Part shown: in pieces, positions 15,967-24,169 of the stretch | How the letters are laid out: each line of letters starts with the position of its first letter | How positions within the stretch are numbered: position 1 is the first letter of the stretch | Source of the DNA: Deltaproteobacteria bacterium | GTDB lineage: Bacteria > Desulfobacterota > BSN033 > UBA1163 | Length of the DNA stretch: 40,470 nucleotides | Assembly: GCA_016875195.1 (NCBI GenBank) | Contig: VGRY01000037.1 | Span: 1-40,470, forward strand | Reading direction: 5' to 3' | Made by a program: the position numbers and the translations under genes | The notes under the pieces: model-generated | What the model saw: the letters and a program-made list of their open reading frames with translations, nothing else | Databases searched by the model: none | Told to the model about the DNA's origin: nothing

Positions 15967-16677
15967 TTACTGCAACCTCGCTTCGGCGGTCTTCCAGTGG
16001 ATATTTTTAAAGAAGGCTTCAATGTAATCCGCTCTTTTAAGGCCGTAGTCAATCATAAATGCATGTTCAAAGACATCCAGTATGAGGATGGGCGCACACC
16101 CAGCGGGGTGGCCAACATCGTGTTCGTTGACCCAGAAGTTGATGAGCTTTCCTGAAAGTTGATCCTGATACAACACTGCCCAGCCAATCCCACGTATCAT
16201 GCCTGTAGCCTTGAAATCTTTCTCCCATGCTTCGACACTACCAAAGTCTTCTGATAATTTTTTAAAGAGTTTCCCGGTCCTATCCAGTCCTCCCTTACCT
16301 CCGAGGTTTTCGAAGTAGAATTCGTGAAGTCTCATGCCGTTGAATTCCCATCCCAACCTTCTCTTCAACTCAGCATACTCCGTGGAATTCATTTTTCCAT
16401 CCCTGAGCATTTGACCGAGCGTATCCAACAATTTATTGGTGTTGGTGGCATAGCCCTGGTAGAGGGCGAAGTGGTTTTTGAGGAGGGTTTCGCTGAATCC
16501 TTCCATGCCCAAAAGTCGGGTGTAATCTTTCGCCGTATAAGCCATTTTCACGTCGCCTTTTGCCTGAGCGAAAGAGCGTCCGGGCAACCCGGACAGAAGT
16601 CCAATGCTCCCAAGACCTGAGAACATTAAAAACGTACGCCGGCTTAAAATCCATTTATTCAGAAATTCTTCTCCCAA
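15967..16677 (-). CDS. Exported Fe/Mn superoxide dismutase with Tat-like signal
   Basis: A 236-residue iron/manganese superoxide dismutase with an N-terminal extension of about 40 residues. The extension has a twin-arginine S-R-R-T-F-L at 12-17, a hydrophobic core and an S-F-A cleavage-like site at 35-37, pointing to export. All four metal ligands can be placed: His69 (N-H-F-A-L-Y), His118 (L-H-E-F-Y), Asp201 and His205 (L-D-V-F-E-H). The usual Trp of D-V-W-E-H is Phe here. The start is TTG 16677, preceded by GGAGAG; no upstream ATG fits. It follows the 53-residue candidate selenoprotein by 22 bases and is probably cotranscribed with it. It would remove superoxide in the periplasm. Confidence 0.88.
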   Translation of the reverse strand: MGEEFLNKWILSRRTFLMFSGLGSIGLLSGLPGRSFAQAKGDVKMAYTAKDYTRLLGMEGFSETLLKNHFALYQGYATNTNKLLDTLGQMLRDGKMNSTEYAELKRRLGWEFNGMRLHEFYFENLGGKGGLDRTGKLFKKLSEDFGSVEAWEKDFKATGMIRGIGWAVLYQDQLSGKLINFWVNEHDVGHPAGCAPILILDVFEHAFMIDYGLKRADYIEAFFKNIHWKTAEARLQ

Positions 16678-16699
16678 TTTTCTCTCCAGCGATTCGGCC

Positions 16700-16861
16700 T
16701 TAGCCTAAGGCCAAGATCAACCCCACAACAGCGCCCAGCGGGACACTGACATAGGGGTTGCAAGTTAAGGCTCAGGAACTTCCAATACCACGGGTGAGGT
16801 AGCTTAGAAGAAAACCAGCCAGGCCGCCGATGATTAAACCTAAAAAGATTCTTAAAATCAT
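16700..16861 (-). CDS. Candidate selenoprotein: small DUF6132-like membrane protein with in-frame TGA
   Basis: ATG 16861 follows an ideal GGAGG and opens a two-helix protein. TGA occurs at codon 30 (16774-16772), but the frame continues as A-L-T-C-N-P-Y to TAA at 16702-16700, giving 53 residues if read through. Small two-helix proteins of the DUF6132 type carry C-P-[IL]-T-x-N-P at this point, so TGA replaces the conserved Cys, as expected for selenocysteine. Downstream of the TGA the RNA can fold: an outer CAACCCC/GGGGTTG stem and inner CAGTG and CCC stems topped by a GCT loop that starts 32 bases after the TGA, within the range for bacterial SECIS elements. The alternative is a nonsense mutation or sequencing error. 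The dismutase gene follows. Confidence 0.6.
16718..16760 (-). promoter_or_regulatory. Candidate bacterial SECIS hairpin
   Basis: On the minus strand CAACCCC (16760-16754) pairs with GGGGTTG (16724-16718); inside, CAGTG (16748-16744) pairs with CGCTG (16733-16729) including one G-T, then CCC with GGG around the triloop GCT (16739-16737). The loop begins with G, as bacterial SECIS loops usually do. It is read here by eye, not folded by program. Confidence 0.45.
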
Positions 16862-16999
16862 AAAGTCCTCCTTTTTTAAGGGTAGCATTGAAGTAGGATT
16901 TTATCAAGGAAAGTTGAAAAGAAAGATAGGGTGATGGGAAGGTTGGGAATGGGAGATGGTGTGATTTTTTTCTCCTCAACGCCCCATCTCCTTATCTCC

Positions 17000-18241
17000 C
17001 TATCTCTTTTTCGGGGAGAAAGCGTAAAAAATGACGCTGGCACTCATCCCTATGAAGCAGATGAGAAAAGCAAGGTGATAAGCCTCAGCCGGATAGGCAT
17101 TGTTCATCCGTGGAAAGGATTCGATCACTTTTCCAAGGGCTGGCATGAAGAGGGCCGCCCCTGCCATCGTGAAGAAATTGACATACGTCATCACCGTCCC
17201 TGAGATCGAGATGGGAAAAGAATCTTTGGCGTGAGCGTAAATCGACATCACAGAGCCGTGGAAGAAACCGATAAAGAAGAAGATGAGACCAAACAGAAAA
17301 GGATGTTCAATTTTCCATAAACCGATGAGGGGAAAGAGGCTGATACAGTAAAGACTCAATCCCACCATGGCAACGCCCTTGCGCGATTGAGCGTAGCGAT
17401 CCGAAAGACGCCCTCCGATTGGACTTCCCAGAATAACACCAATAGCTAGCAGGATCAGGAGATTTCCTGTCTGCACAGGGGAAAACCCCCTGATATAGAT
17501 CAGATAAGGCCCTAACCATAAACCCTGAAGGCTGACAAAGACACCATATCTAAAAAAAGCGACTACCCCGAATTGCCAAAAGGCAAGGGAGCCGATGATA
17601 AGGCGAATCGATTGAAAAATTCCCATCTCTGGTTTATCGGAAGAAGAGGTGATTCTGCGGTTCTGCGTCTTTTCCCCCCTTAAGATCCAGAAGACCAGGA
17701 AGCCGAGAAGTATGGTGATGAATCCGGTGATGATAAACGTCATTCTCCATCCTATGGTAGACGTTAGATAGGCGAGGGGAGAGGCGGCGAAGATATTCCC
17801 TGTGGTTCCCACAGCAGAGATCATGCCCACAAGGGTGGCAAATTGCTCCGGAGGATATCGAAGGGTAAAGGTTTTAAATGCACCCATCAACATTGGAGCC
17901 ATTCCAGCCCCGATCAATACTCTTCCCAAGAAAACGGCATAAAACGTGTTTCCAAAGGCGAATAGAAAGGCTCCAAGGGCTCCGACGAGGCAGGAGAGAG
18001 ACATGATCATGCGAGGACCGATTCGGTCGAGCATCGGTCCCATGGGGATCTGGAGAAGGGTAAAGGCATAGAAGAATGCGCCTCCGAGGATGCCCAACAG
18101 TTCTGCGTTCAAGCCGAGATCCTGGATCAGATTGGGGGCCATCACTGCACTGGAGACCCGATAGAATTGAGAGAGGGTAAAAAGGGCTGAAAGAATAAAG
18201 AAGAGGAGAAAGTGGTTTGACGTTTGAGAGGTTCTGGCCAT
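17000..18241 (-). CDS. MFS transporter
   Basis: A 413-residue major facilitator protein with twelve predicted membrane helices. The first half has F-Y-R-V-S-S-A-V-M-A-P and the inter-helix motif L-D-R-I-G-P-R, and the second half the matching G-G-R-L-S-D-R, both variants of the MFS A-motif. The family alone does not give a substrate; the N-terminus resembles organic-anion or nitrate-type members. The start lacks a strong ribosome site. It lies on the same strand as the dismutase group, about 140 bases upstream of it, and is divergent from the ABC operon at 18645. Confidence 0.9.
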   Translation of the reverse strand: MARTSQTSNHFLLFFILSALFTLSQFYRVSSAVMAPNLIQDLGLNAELLGILGGAFFYAFTLLQIPMGPMLDRIGPRMIMSLSCLVGALGAFLFAFGNTFYAVFLGRVLIGAGMAPMLMGAFKTFTLRYPPEQFATLVGMISAVGTTGNIFAASPLAYLTSTIGWRMTFIITGFITILLGFLVFWILRGEKTQNRRITSSSDKPEMGIFQSIRLIIGSLAFWQFGVVAFFRYGVFVSLQGLWLGPYLIYIRGFSPVQTGNLLILLAIGVILGSPIGGRLSDRYAQSRKGVAMVGLSLYCISLFPLIGLWKIEHPFLFGLIFFFIGFFHGSVMSIYAHAKDSFPISISGTVMTYVNFFTMAGAALFMPALGKVIESFPRMNNAYPAEAYHLAFLICFIGMSASVIFYAFSPKKR

Positions 18242-18358
18242 GAGGATTCTATTTTAGAAGTTTGATAAAGAAATCATTAAAAAAACTCTAAAAGAAATTG
18301 GTGACTCCGTCAAGGAGGATTTGGGGCCAAATTTTTGGATTTAAATCAACCCTTTCGA

Positions 18359-18434
18359 CTCCCCGGTCTTAAGCCCGGAGTATGCTCAGGGTTGATACTG
18401 AGCGGTGCTTTTTACCCCGATTTGAAAATCGGGG
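18359..18434. repeat. Paired-hairpin intergenic repeat, copy 2
   Basis: An imperfect palindrome around CTTAAG (CTCCCCGGTCTTAAGCCCGG, starting 18359) is followed by a perfect stem CCCCGATTT/AAATCGGGG (18415-18434). The design matches 2991-3123. It accounts for part of the 403-base gap 18242-18644, which otherwise holds a promoter candidate and no gene. Confidence 0.55.
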
Positions 18435-18494
18435 TTTGACGCCGTCGAACGTATCAAAAAGTTATAATTATTATAATATTTCGACATTTTTCTC

Positions 18495-18523
18495 TTGACA
18501 AATTGGCCTCGCTATTATAAATT
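18495..18523 (+). promoter_or_regulatory. Candidate sigma-70 promoter for the branched-chain-type ABC operon
   Basis: TTGACA (18495-18500, perfect -35) and TAAATT (18518-18523) are 17 bases apart. A TATAAA two bases earlier is an alternative -10 with short spacing. It is about 120 bases before the binding-protein start. Confidence 0.5.
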
Positions 18524-18644
18524 TTGCGTTCAGATGTGATTCAATGTTCTCCTGTTTAAGAAAGATTCTCAAGTTTAACATGTCAGAAAAAGCCATCCTA
18601 TTTCCAAACCTTCATCTAAAAATTAACTAAAAGGAGGAATGTGT

Positions 18645-19895
18645 ATGAAGACAAAGAAAGGGATAATTTTCGTTTTTTTGTTCATGTTTATGCTGAGCAT
18701 GGGCCTGGCCAGCCATGTCTATGCCCAAAGGGTTGACAAGATAAAGATAGGACTGATGTATGGATTAACCGGTGCAGGCTCACCGATTGGTCCAGTTCAG
18801 ATGGAAGGTTCGAAACTTGCGATTAAAGATATCAACGAAGCAGGGGGAGTGAGGATCGGAGATAGAAAAGTTCCAGTGGAGTTCGTCCAGCGGGACGATG
18901 AGACAAAGCCTGATGTGGCCCTCCGAAGACTCAGAGAGTTGGTTTATGAGGATAAGGTCCATGCGGTTGTGGGATCGACCTTTGCTGCCATCTCTGCCGC
19001 CCTGAACAAAGAAGTGAAGAAAACGCCTATTCCTTATTTCTCGGTCTGCGTTGCCCCGATGACCATGTTCAAGAAGGATGAGCTTGCCGACACGACCTTT
19101 GGCGTCCACGGAGGAGCCTATGCCATCGGTTTTTCCGGAGCGGCTTACATCATCAACAAACTTGGGTATAAGAATATCTACTTTTTCGCCCCTGCCTATG
19201 CCTTTGGTTGGGACCAGAAAGCAGGCGCTAAAGATGCCATTGAGAAATACGGGGCCAAGTGGGAATATGCAGAATCGCCGGTTGGGACCCCGGATTTCAC
19301 TCCCTATCTTTTGAAAATAGCCGAGAAGAAACCGGACATCGTCATGATGGCCCACTGGGGAGTCGATGCGATCAATGTTCTGAAACAGGCCCACGAAACA
19401 GGACTGAAGAAACATACCAAGATCTGGTTTAACTGGATGACGAACGTTTTCGGAGGCGGTATTCCACCCGAAGCGCTGGAGGGAGTCAATTCCTTGATGT
19501 CCTGGTATTGGAACATGACAGGTTTCAATGATCCTGCCATTGTGAAAGCGGCTGATGAGTTCGTTAAGAAATATGTCAAAGAGTATAATTATCCGCCCGA
19601 TCCTTACGCTGCCAATGCCTACATCGGGGTCAAAGAAGCCATCCGGGGCATTGAACTTGCCAAGTCAACCGATCCGATGGCTATTGCCAAAGCGCTTAAA
19701 GACAACCCGAAATTCGACTCCATGAGAGGCCCGGGGGTCTGGAGAACCGACCACCAACCCCTTTTCAAATACGGATCTTTCGTCGTCGTTGGAAAATCGC
19801 CTCAGGAGAAGAAAGATAAATGGGACCTCGTCAAAGTGCTCGGGGCATATACTGGAGAGGATTACCTCCCACCTTTGAAAGAACTGGGATATTAA
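18645..19895 (+). CDS. ABC transporter substrate-binding protein, branched-chain amino acid type (LivK-like)
   Basis: A 416-residue periplasmic binding protein of the Peripla_BP_6 family. The signal peptide has a Lys-rich start, a hydrophobic core to about residue 24 and A-S-H-V-Y-A-Q as the cleavage region. The mature protein opens with I-K-I-G-L-M-Y-G-L-T-G and contains G-A-K-L-like S-K-L-A-I-K-D-I-N-E-A-G-G. ATG 18639 directly abuts AAGGAGGA, so ATG 18645 is the better start. This family binds amino acids but also urea, amides and aromatic acids. Its place before a molybdenum hydroxylase suggests an aromatic or heterocyclic ligand; this is inference. Confidence 0.92.
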   Translation: MKTKKGIIFVFLFMFMLSMGLASHVYAQRVDKIKIGLMYGLTGAGSPIGPVQMEGSKLAIKDINEAGGVRIGDRKVPVEFVQRDDETKPDVALRRLRELVYEDKVHAVVGSTFAAISAALNKEVKKTPIPYFSVCVAPMTMFKKDELADTTFGVHGGAYAIGFSGAAYIINKLGYKNIYFFAPAYAFGWDQKAGAKDAIEKYGAKWEYAESPVGTPDFTPYLLKIAEKKPDIVMMAHWGVDAINVLKQAHETGLKKHTKIWFNWMTNVFGGGIPPEALEGVNSLMSWYWNMTGFNDPAIVKAADEFVKKYVKEYNYPPDPYAANAYIGVKEAIRGIELAKSTDPMAIAKALKDNPKFDSMRGPGVWRTDHQPLFKYGSFVVVGKSPQEKKDKWDLVKVLGAYTGEDYLPPLKELGY

Positions 19896-19904
19896 TCAGA
19901 TGAA

Positions 19905-19934
19905 AGGGACAGGGGAACTCTTTCCCCTGTCCTT
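19905..19934 (+). terminator. Attenuator-like hairpin after the LivK-type gene
   Basis: Bases 19905-19917 pair with 19922-19934 (13 base pairs including one G-T) around a CTCT loop, starting ten bases after the stop codon. No T-run follows, so partial termination or protection of the upstream mRNA end is likelier than full stop. Confidence 0.65.
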
Positions 19935-19947
19935 CCACAGGTGTCAC

Positions 19948-20727
19948 TTGTCAGGCAACATCCTTATTCAAACAAAGAATCTCTACAAGAGGTTCAATGG
20001 CCTCACCGCGGTCTATGACGTCAACTTCGAGTTAAAAGAGGGAGAAGTCGCTGGCATCATCGGACCCAACGGAGCCGGCAAATCAACCTTTTTCAATCTC
20101 TTGACCGGCTTTTTTCCCCCCAGTGAGGGGAAGATCTTATTCATGGGCCAGGATATCACCATGGTCCCTTCTTATCACAGGGTGAGAATGGGGCTGGTGA
20201 GGACCTTTCAACTCGTATCCGTCTTTGAATCCCTTACGGCCCTGAACAACCTTGTCCTCGCCAAGATTCGTTTCGATAAAAATTACGACTCGAAGAGCAA
20301 GTTCTTCTTTAAGGATGCCCATCACGCTGAAACCGTGAATGCCTGCCTTGAAGCATTAAAGACCGTAGGGATCAGTGATCGGGCAGACGTGAAGACGTTT
20401 GAACTCTCCTATGGAGACAAAAGAAAATTGGAGATTGCCTTGGCCTTATCGCTGAATCCTCGCATTCTTCTGCTTGACGAACCCCTCTCCGGATTAAGCG
20501 ATGTTGAAATCAATGAGGTCTTGGACCTCATCCGGCTGGTGAAAAAGAATTTTACACTCATCCTGATCGAACATAAAATCTCACGGATTCTTGATCTGGT
20601 GGAACGATTGAGCGTGATGCATGAGGGGAAACTGATTGCCGAGGGGAAACCGCAGGAGGTGCTTTGTGATCCCTTGGTCAGGCAGGTTTATTGGGGAAGG
20701 GAGGAAGTGGTATGCTCCTTACCGTAA
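19948..20727 (+). CDS. ABC transporter ATPase, LivG type
   Basis: A 259-residue ATPase of the branched-chain group: Walker A G-P-N-G-A-G-K-S-T, Q-loop R-T-F-Q-L, signature L-S-Y-G-D-K-R, Walker B I-L-L-L-D-E-P, switch His in I-E-H-K, and the characteristic C-terminal V-R-Q-V-Y-W-G. The frame is open back to ATG 19900, but those 16 extra codons would be translated from the hairpin at 19905-19934 and look nothing like the family, so TTG 19948 is preferred; its ribosome site is weak. It overlaps the LivF-type gene by 16 bases. Confidence 0.9.
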   Translation: MSGNILIQTKNLYKRFNGLTAVYDVNFELKEGEVAGIIGPNGAGKSTFFNLLTGFFPPSEGKILFMGQDITMVPSYHRVRMGLVRTFQLVSVFESLTALNNLVLAKIRFDKNYDSKSKFFFKDAHHAETVNACLEALKTVGISDRADVKTFELSYGDKRKLEIALALSLNPRILLLDEPLSGLSDVEINEVLDLIRLVKKNFTLILIEHKISRILDLVERLSVMHEGKLIAEGKPQEVLCDPLVRQVYWGREEVVCSLP

Positions 20728-21404
20728 CCGACCTCGATGTCCACTATGGTCATGCCAAGGCCCTGCATCACATCAACCTCCACCTCTCCAAGGGAGAAGT
20801 GATCTGTATGGTGGGCCGCAATGGGGCAGGGAAGACAACGCTGTTAAAAACGATCGCGGGTTTTCTCAAACCCACCCAGGGCTCTATTCTCTTTGAGCAA
20901 AAAACGATTCAAGGACTTGTCCCCGAGAAGGTTTCCATGATGGGGATTCGATATGTGTTTCAGGACAAGAGGGTCTTCGGAGAACTGACGGTGAAGGAAA
21001 ATATCGAACTGGCTGCCTACCCGACGAAAGAGAAGGTTTCCGATTCCATCGACAGGATCGTCAATCTCTATCCGAGGATGAGCGTCCTGCTGGACTCCAA
21101 GGCAAAAGGTTTGAGTGGTGGCCAGAGGCAGATTCTTTTGATTGGGAGAGCGCTCATTGGAGAGCCGAAACTTCTGCTGATCGATGAGCCCACGGAAGGA
21201 TTATCTGCGGGCATCATCGAAGAGATCGTCAATGTCATTGGAAGGATGAAGGGGCAGCTCTCCATGGTGATCGTGGAGCAGAATCTTTCAGTCGTCTCAA
21301 GAATGGCCGATCGTGTCTACATTATGAAAGAGGGGAGTATCTTCAAGGAGATTATTGATCGGGCGGTGATCGCACAATCGAATGCCCTCGAGGCTTATCT
21401 TTAA
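20712..21404 (+). CDS. ABC transporter ATPase, LivF type
   Basis: A 230-residue ATPase: Walker A G-R-N-G-A-G-K-T-T, signature L-S-G-G-Q-R-Q, Walker B L-L-L-I-D-E-P-T-E-G-L-S, and V-E-Q-N at the switch position, typical of LivF. GGGGAGGAAG precedes ATG 20712; an upstream TTG at 20691 is in frame but unlikely. It partners the LivG-type ATPase. Confidence 0.92.
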   Translation: MLLTVTDLDVHYGHAKALHHINLHLSKGEVICMVGRNGAGKTTLLKTIAGFLKPTQGSILFEQKTIQGLVPEKVSMMGIRYVFQDKRVFGELTVKENIELAAYPTKEKVSDSIDRIVNLYPRMSVLLDSKAKGLSGGQRQILLIGRALIGEPKLLLIDEPTEGLSAGIIEEIVNVIGRMKGQLSMVIVEQNLSVVSRMADRVYIMKEGSIFKEIIDRAVIAQSNALEAYL

Positions 21405-21434
21405 ATTGACCTTTCCAATGAAAAGGGAGAAGAG

Positions 21435-22394
21435 GTGACATCAAAGATTCGAGATTCAGGAGGACTGGGGGTTATCCTGATTGCCCTTGGATTCACCATT
21501 TTGGGAACAGGGACCTCCATCCACAGGACGACAGACTTCATCATCTTCTGTATCTTTGTCCTTGGGTTCGACCTCCTTTATGGACACATGGGAAGGCTCT
21601 CCTTTGGCCACATGCTCTTTTTTGGCTCCGGGGCTTATGCGGCTGGGTTGCTGGTGCGATACATCACCCCCCATCCTCTTCTGGCCCTCCTCGCTGGAAT
21701 CTGTGGCGGGGCGCTGGTAGGCGGGATACTCGGGCCTGTCGTGGTCAGGGCAACCGGCGCCTGCTTCGCTCTCATCAATCTCGCCTTTAATCAGGTCGGG
21801 CACTTTTTAGCCCTTGTGGCCTTTGCCAAAGTTACAGGCGGTGAGGACGGACTTTCACTCACTTTTTCAAAGATCCCCTTCCTGAACATTTCCAACCCAA
21901 AGGTCTTTTTTGGATTCACCATCTTCTGTCTCTGCTTGGTCTACTATTTTCTGAAGAGACTGACTTCTTCTCCTTACGGCATTCTCCTGAGAACGATCAG
22001 AGAGAATGAGACGCGCGCCCAATTTATTGGATACAATACGTTTCAATATAAATGGATCACGTTTGTGATCTCTTCATCCATCTCTGCCTTTGCAGGGGCT
22101 CTCGCCACCCTCAATTATGGCTATGTCAATCCAAGTTTCATCGATCCGACAAGAAATGTGGAGGTCGTCTTTGCGGCGTTGATCGGAGGCGCGGGAAGCC
22201 TTTACGGCGCCATCCTTGGAGGCGTCTCTTACATGGTGATCAGCAACTATCTGGCAAGGTACATTCCGAGATGGGAGATCTTTCTCGGGCTCGCCCTCCT
22301 GCTCCTCGTCTTCAAGTTTAAAGAGGGGATCTGGGGCAACATCCTCGCGGTCTGGAAAAGGCGAACCCAAGCCCGGAGCGTGAACAGAACATGA
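21435..22394 (+). CDS. ABC transporter permease, LivM type
   Basis: A 319-residue permease with about ten membrane segments. Family marks are G-F-D-L-L-Y-G-H-M-G-R-L-S-F-G-H near residue 45, the G-x-x-x-x-R-A-T-G-like V-V-V-R-A-T-G-A-C-F-A-L, and the coupling region I-R-E-N-E-T-R-A-Q-F-I-G near 199. It begins at GTG 21435 after GGGAGAAGAG and overlaps the LivH-type gene by four bases (ATGA), implying tight coupling. Confidence 0.92.
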   Translation: MTSKIRDSGGLGVILIALGFTILGTGTSIHRTTDFIIFCIFVLGFDLLYGHMGRLSFGHMLFFGSGAYAAGLLVRYITPHPLLALLAGICGGALVGGILGPVVVRATGACFALINLAFNQVGHFLALVAFAKVTGGEDGLSLTFSKIPFLNISNPKVFFGFTIFCLCLVYYFLKRLTSSPYGILLRTIRENETRAQFIGYNTFQYKWITFVISSSISAFAGALATLNYGYVNPSFIDPTRNVEVVFAALIGGAGSLYGAILGGVSYMVISNYLARYIPRWEIFLGLALLLLVFKFKEGIWGNILAVWKRRTQARSVNRT

Positions 22395-23224
22395 TAAGCA
22401 CCCTGATCTACGGTTTGACGATCGGAGGCATCCTCTACATCATCTCCATCGGATTATCTCTCACCTTCGGGAGCATGAGAATCGTCAATTTTGCTCACGG
22501 GATGGTCTACACCACTGGCGCATACATCCTGATTGCCGCCTTGCCTTTCCTTCACAACAATTTCTTCGCAGGAGTCCTAGTCGCCATTGTCGTGGTCATT
22601 CCACTCAGCTTCATCATTGAGAAGTTCATCATCCGGCGTCTCTATGGAGAATCGATCGACTACGCCATCATTGCCACCTATGCTGTCCTGTTGATCGGAG
22701 TCGATCTGGTCAAGTGGATCTGGGGAACGAGCCCAATTCCCTTGAGCGACCCCGTGGGCAAGAGCGTCACGTTCCTTTCCATAGAGGTTCCCCTCTACCG
22801 GCTCATCATCATCGCTATTTCTTTGACCCTCTGTGTTGGCCTCTGGTTGTTCTTCAAGAAAACCATTGTTGGAAAGATCATCATCGCTGGTCTTCAGGAC
22901 AGGGAGGCCGTGAGAAGTCTGGGGATCAGCGTCGACAAATATTTCTCCCTGGTCTTTGTTCTGGGGAGCTGTCTGGCTGCCTTAGGAGGCGTGCTCTATG
23001 CTCCGATCACAACTGTACATCCTTATATGGGTTTCCACATCCTGCTCATCAGTTTCGCTGTGGTGATCGTAGGAGGGCTTGGAAGTTTGAAGGGCACGAC
23101 GATCTCCGCTTTTGTGCTGGGCATGGTGATGGCAATTACCGGAAGATTCTGGGGACCAGCGGCAGAGGCCATGGTTTTTGCCGTGATGGCAGTGGTCTTA
23201 ATCTATAAACCCATCGAAGTGTAA
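22391..23224 (+). CDS. ABC transporter permease, LivH type
   Basis: A 277-residue permease. S-I-G-L-S-L-T-F-G-S-M-R-I-V-N-F-A-H-G is the N-terminal hallmark of LivH, and V-V-I-V-G-G-L-G-S-L-K-G-T near residue 224 is the matching C-terminal one; the coupling helix R-E-A-V-R-S-L-G-I lies near 172. It closes a complete five-gene importer, in the order binding protein, G, F, M, H. Confidence 0.92.
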   Translation: MISTLIYGLTIGGILYIISIGLSLTFGSMRIVNFAHGMVYTTGAYILIAALPFLHNNFFAGVLVAIVVVIPLSFIIEKFIIRRLYGESIDYAIIATYAVLLIGVDLVKWIWGTSPIPLSDPVGKSVTFLSIEVPLYRLIIIAISLTLCVGLWLFFKKTIVGKIIIAGLQDREAVRSLGISVDKYFSLVFVLGSCLAALGGVLYAPITTVHPYMGFHILLISFAVVIVGGLGSLKGTTISAFVLGMVMAITGRFWGPAAEAMVFAVMAVVLIYKPIEV

Positions 23225-23248
23225 GATAAAGTGACAGGAGGACAATCG

Positions 23249-24169
23249 ATGAGGTCGAAACAAAGTCTTGTATGGCCCAAGCGACTGCACTGGGATAAAT
23301 ACTTCCGCCCACAAAGCATTCCTGAAGCGCTTCAGATATTAGGAGAGTTTCAAGGGAAGGCGAAACTTCTTGCCGGAGGCACTGACCTTATCCTTCAGAT
23401 CAGGAATGGGGAGATAGCACCCAAGGCCCTGGTGGACATCACCCGTATTCCTGGCCTAGATCAAATTACGTTGGAGGGTGGGGTGATTCGGATCGGTCCA
23501 TTGGTGACGCATACCCAACTCTCCCAATCACCTCTGATCAGAGAGAAGGCTACCGCATTGAGCGAAGGGGCTTCGCAGCTTGGGTCTCCCCAGATACGAA
23601 ATCTCGGGACGGTTGCCGGCAATATTGTGAGCGGTCAACCCGGTGCAGATACGACAATACCCTTGCTTTCCCTCGATGCAAAGGTGAAGGTGGTGAGCAA
23701 GCAGGGAGAGCGGACGGTTCCTTTGACCGAATTCTTCCTCAGCACCGGCAAGACGGTTGTGGATAGCATGCGTGAGATGGTGACGGAGATCTATTTCTCT
23801 CCTCTGGCTGAAGATGAATCGAGCGTTTCCCTCCGGCTGGCGAAACGGAAGGCGCTTGCCTTACCCATCCTGACCGTTTCCGTCGTCGTTTCAGCAAATA
23901 TGAAGCAGAGGAAGTTCAATCGCGTAAAAATTGGACTGGGTCCTGTGGCACTGATTCCCTTCAGACCCAGAGAGGCAGAGCAGATGTTTGCTTCTGCGCC
24001 CCTCACTGACAAGGTGATCAAGGGGGCAGCGAGGAAAGCTGCTCAGGAAGCCAATCCCAGAACGAGTCTGTTGAGAGGAAGTGAAACATACCGGAGGGAG
24101 GTTGTTGCCAATCTGGTGGAACGGGGGATTCGTCAGGGGATAGAGCGGTTGGAGGTAAAACATGGCTAA
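23249..24169 (+). CDS. Molybdenum hydroxylase FAD-binding subunit (XdhB/CoxM type)
   Basis: A 306-residue medium subunit of the xanthine-oxidase family. The two FAD-binding motifs can be seen as L-L-A-G-G-T-D-L near residue 39 and L-G-T-V-A-G-N-I near 120, with a CO-dehydrogenase-flavoprotein C-terminal domain following. GTG 23231 is in frame, but ATG 23249 is preceded by AGGAGG at ideal distance. It passes electrons from the Fe-S subunit to an acceptor. The gene starts 24 bases after the ABC permease gene, so the transporter and enzyme share an operon, and it overlaps the Fe-S subunit gene by eight bases. Confidence 0.92.
   Translation: MRSKQSLVWPKRLHWDKYFRPQSIPEALQILGEFQGKAKLLAGGTDLILQIRNGEIAPKALVDITRIPGLDQITLEGGVIRIGPLVTHTQLSQSPLIREKATALSEGASQLGSPQIRNLGTVAGNIVSGQPGADTTIPLLSLDAKVKVVSKQGERTVPLTEFFLSTGKTVVDSMREMVTEIYFSPLAEDESSVSLRLAKRKALALPILTVSVVVSANMKQRKFNRVKIGLGPVALIPFRPREAEQMFASAPLTDKVIKGAARKAAQEANPRTSLLRGSETYRREVVANLVERGIRQGIERLEVKHG

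Noticed and set aside
16659-16979. A 106-residue minus-strand frame overlapping the dismutase start
   Set aside because: It is a shadow frame of the 53-residue candidate selenoprotein and its leader; composition is unlike a real protein and it has no ribosome site.
18242-18644. A small gene or RNA gene in the gap before the LivK-type gene
   Set aside because: Only short frames without ribosome sites and two hairpins are present; no tRNA-like cloverleaf was seen.
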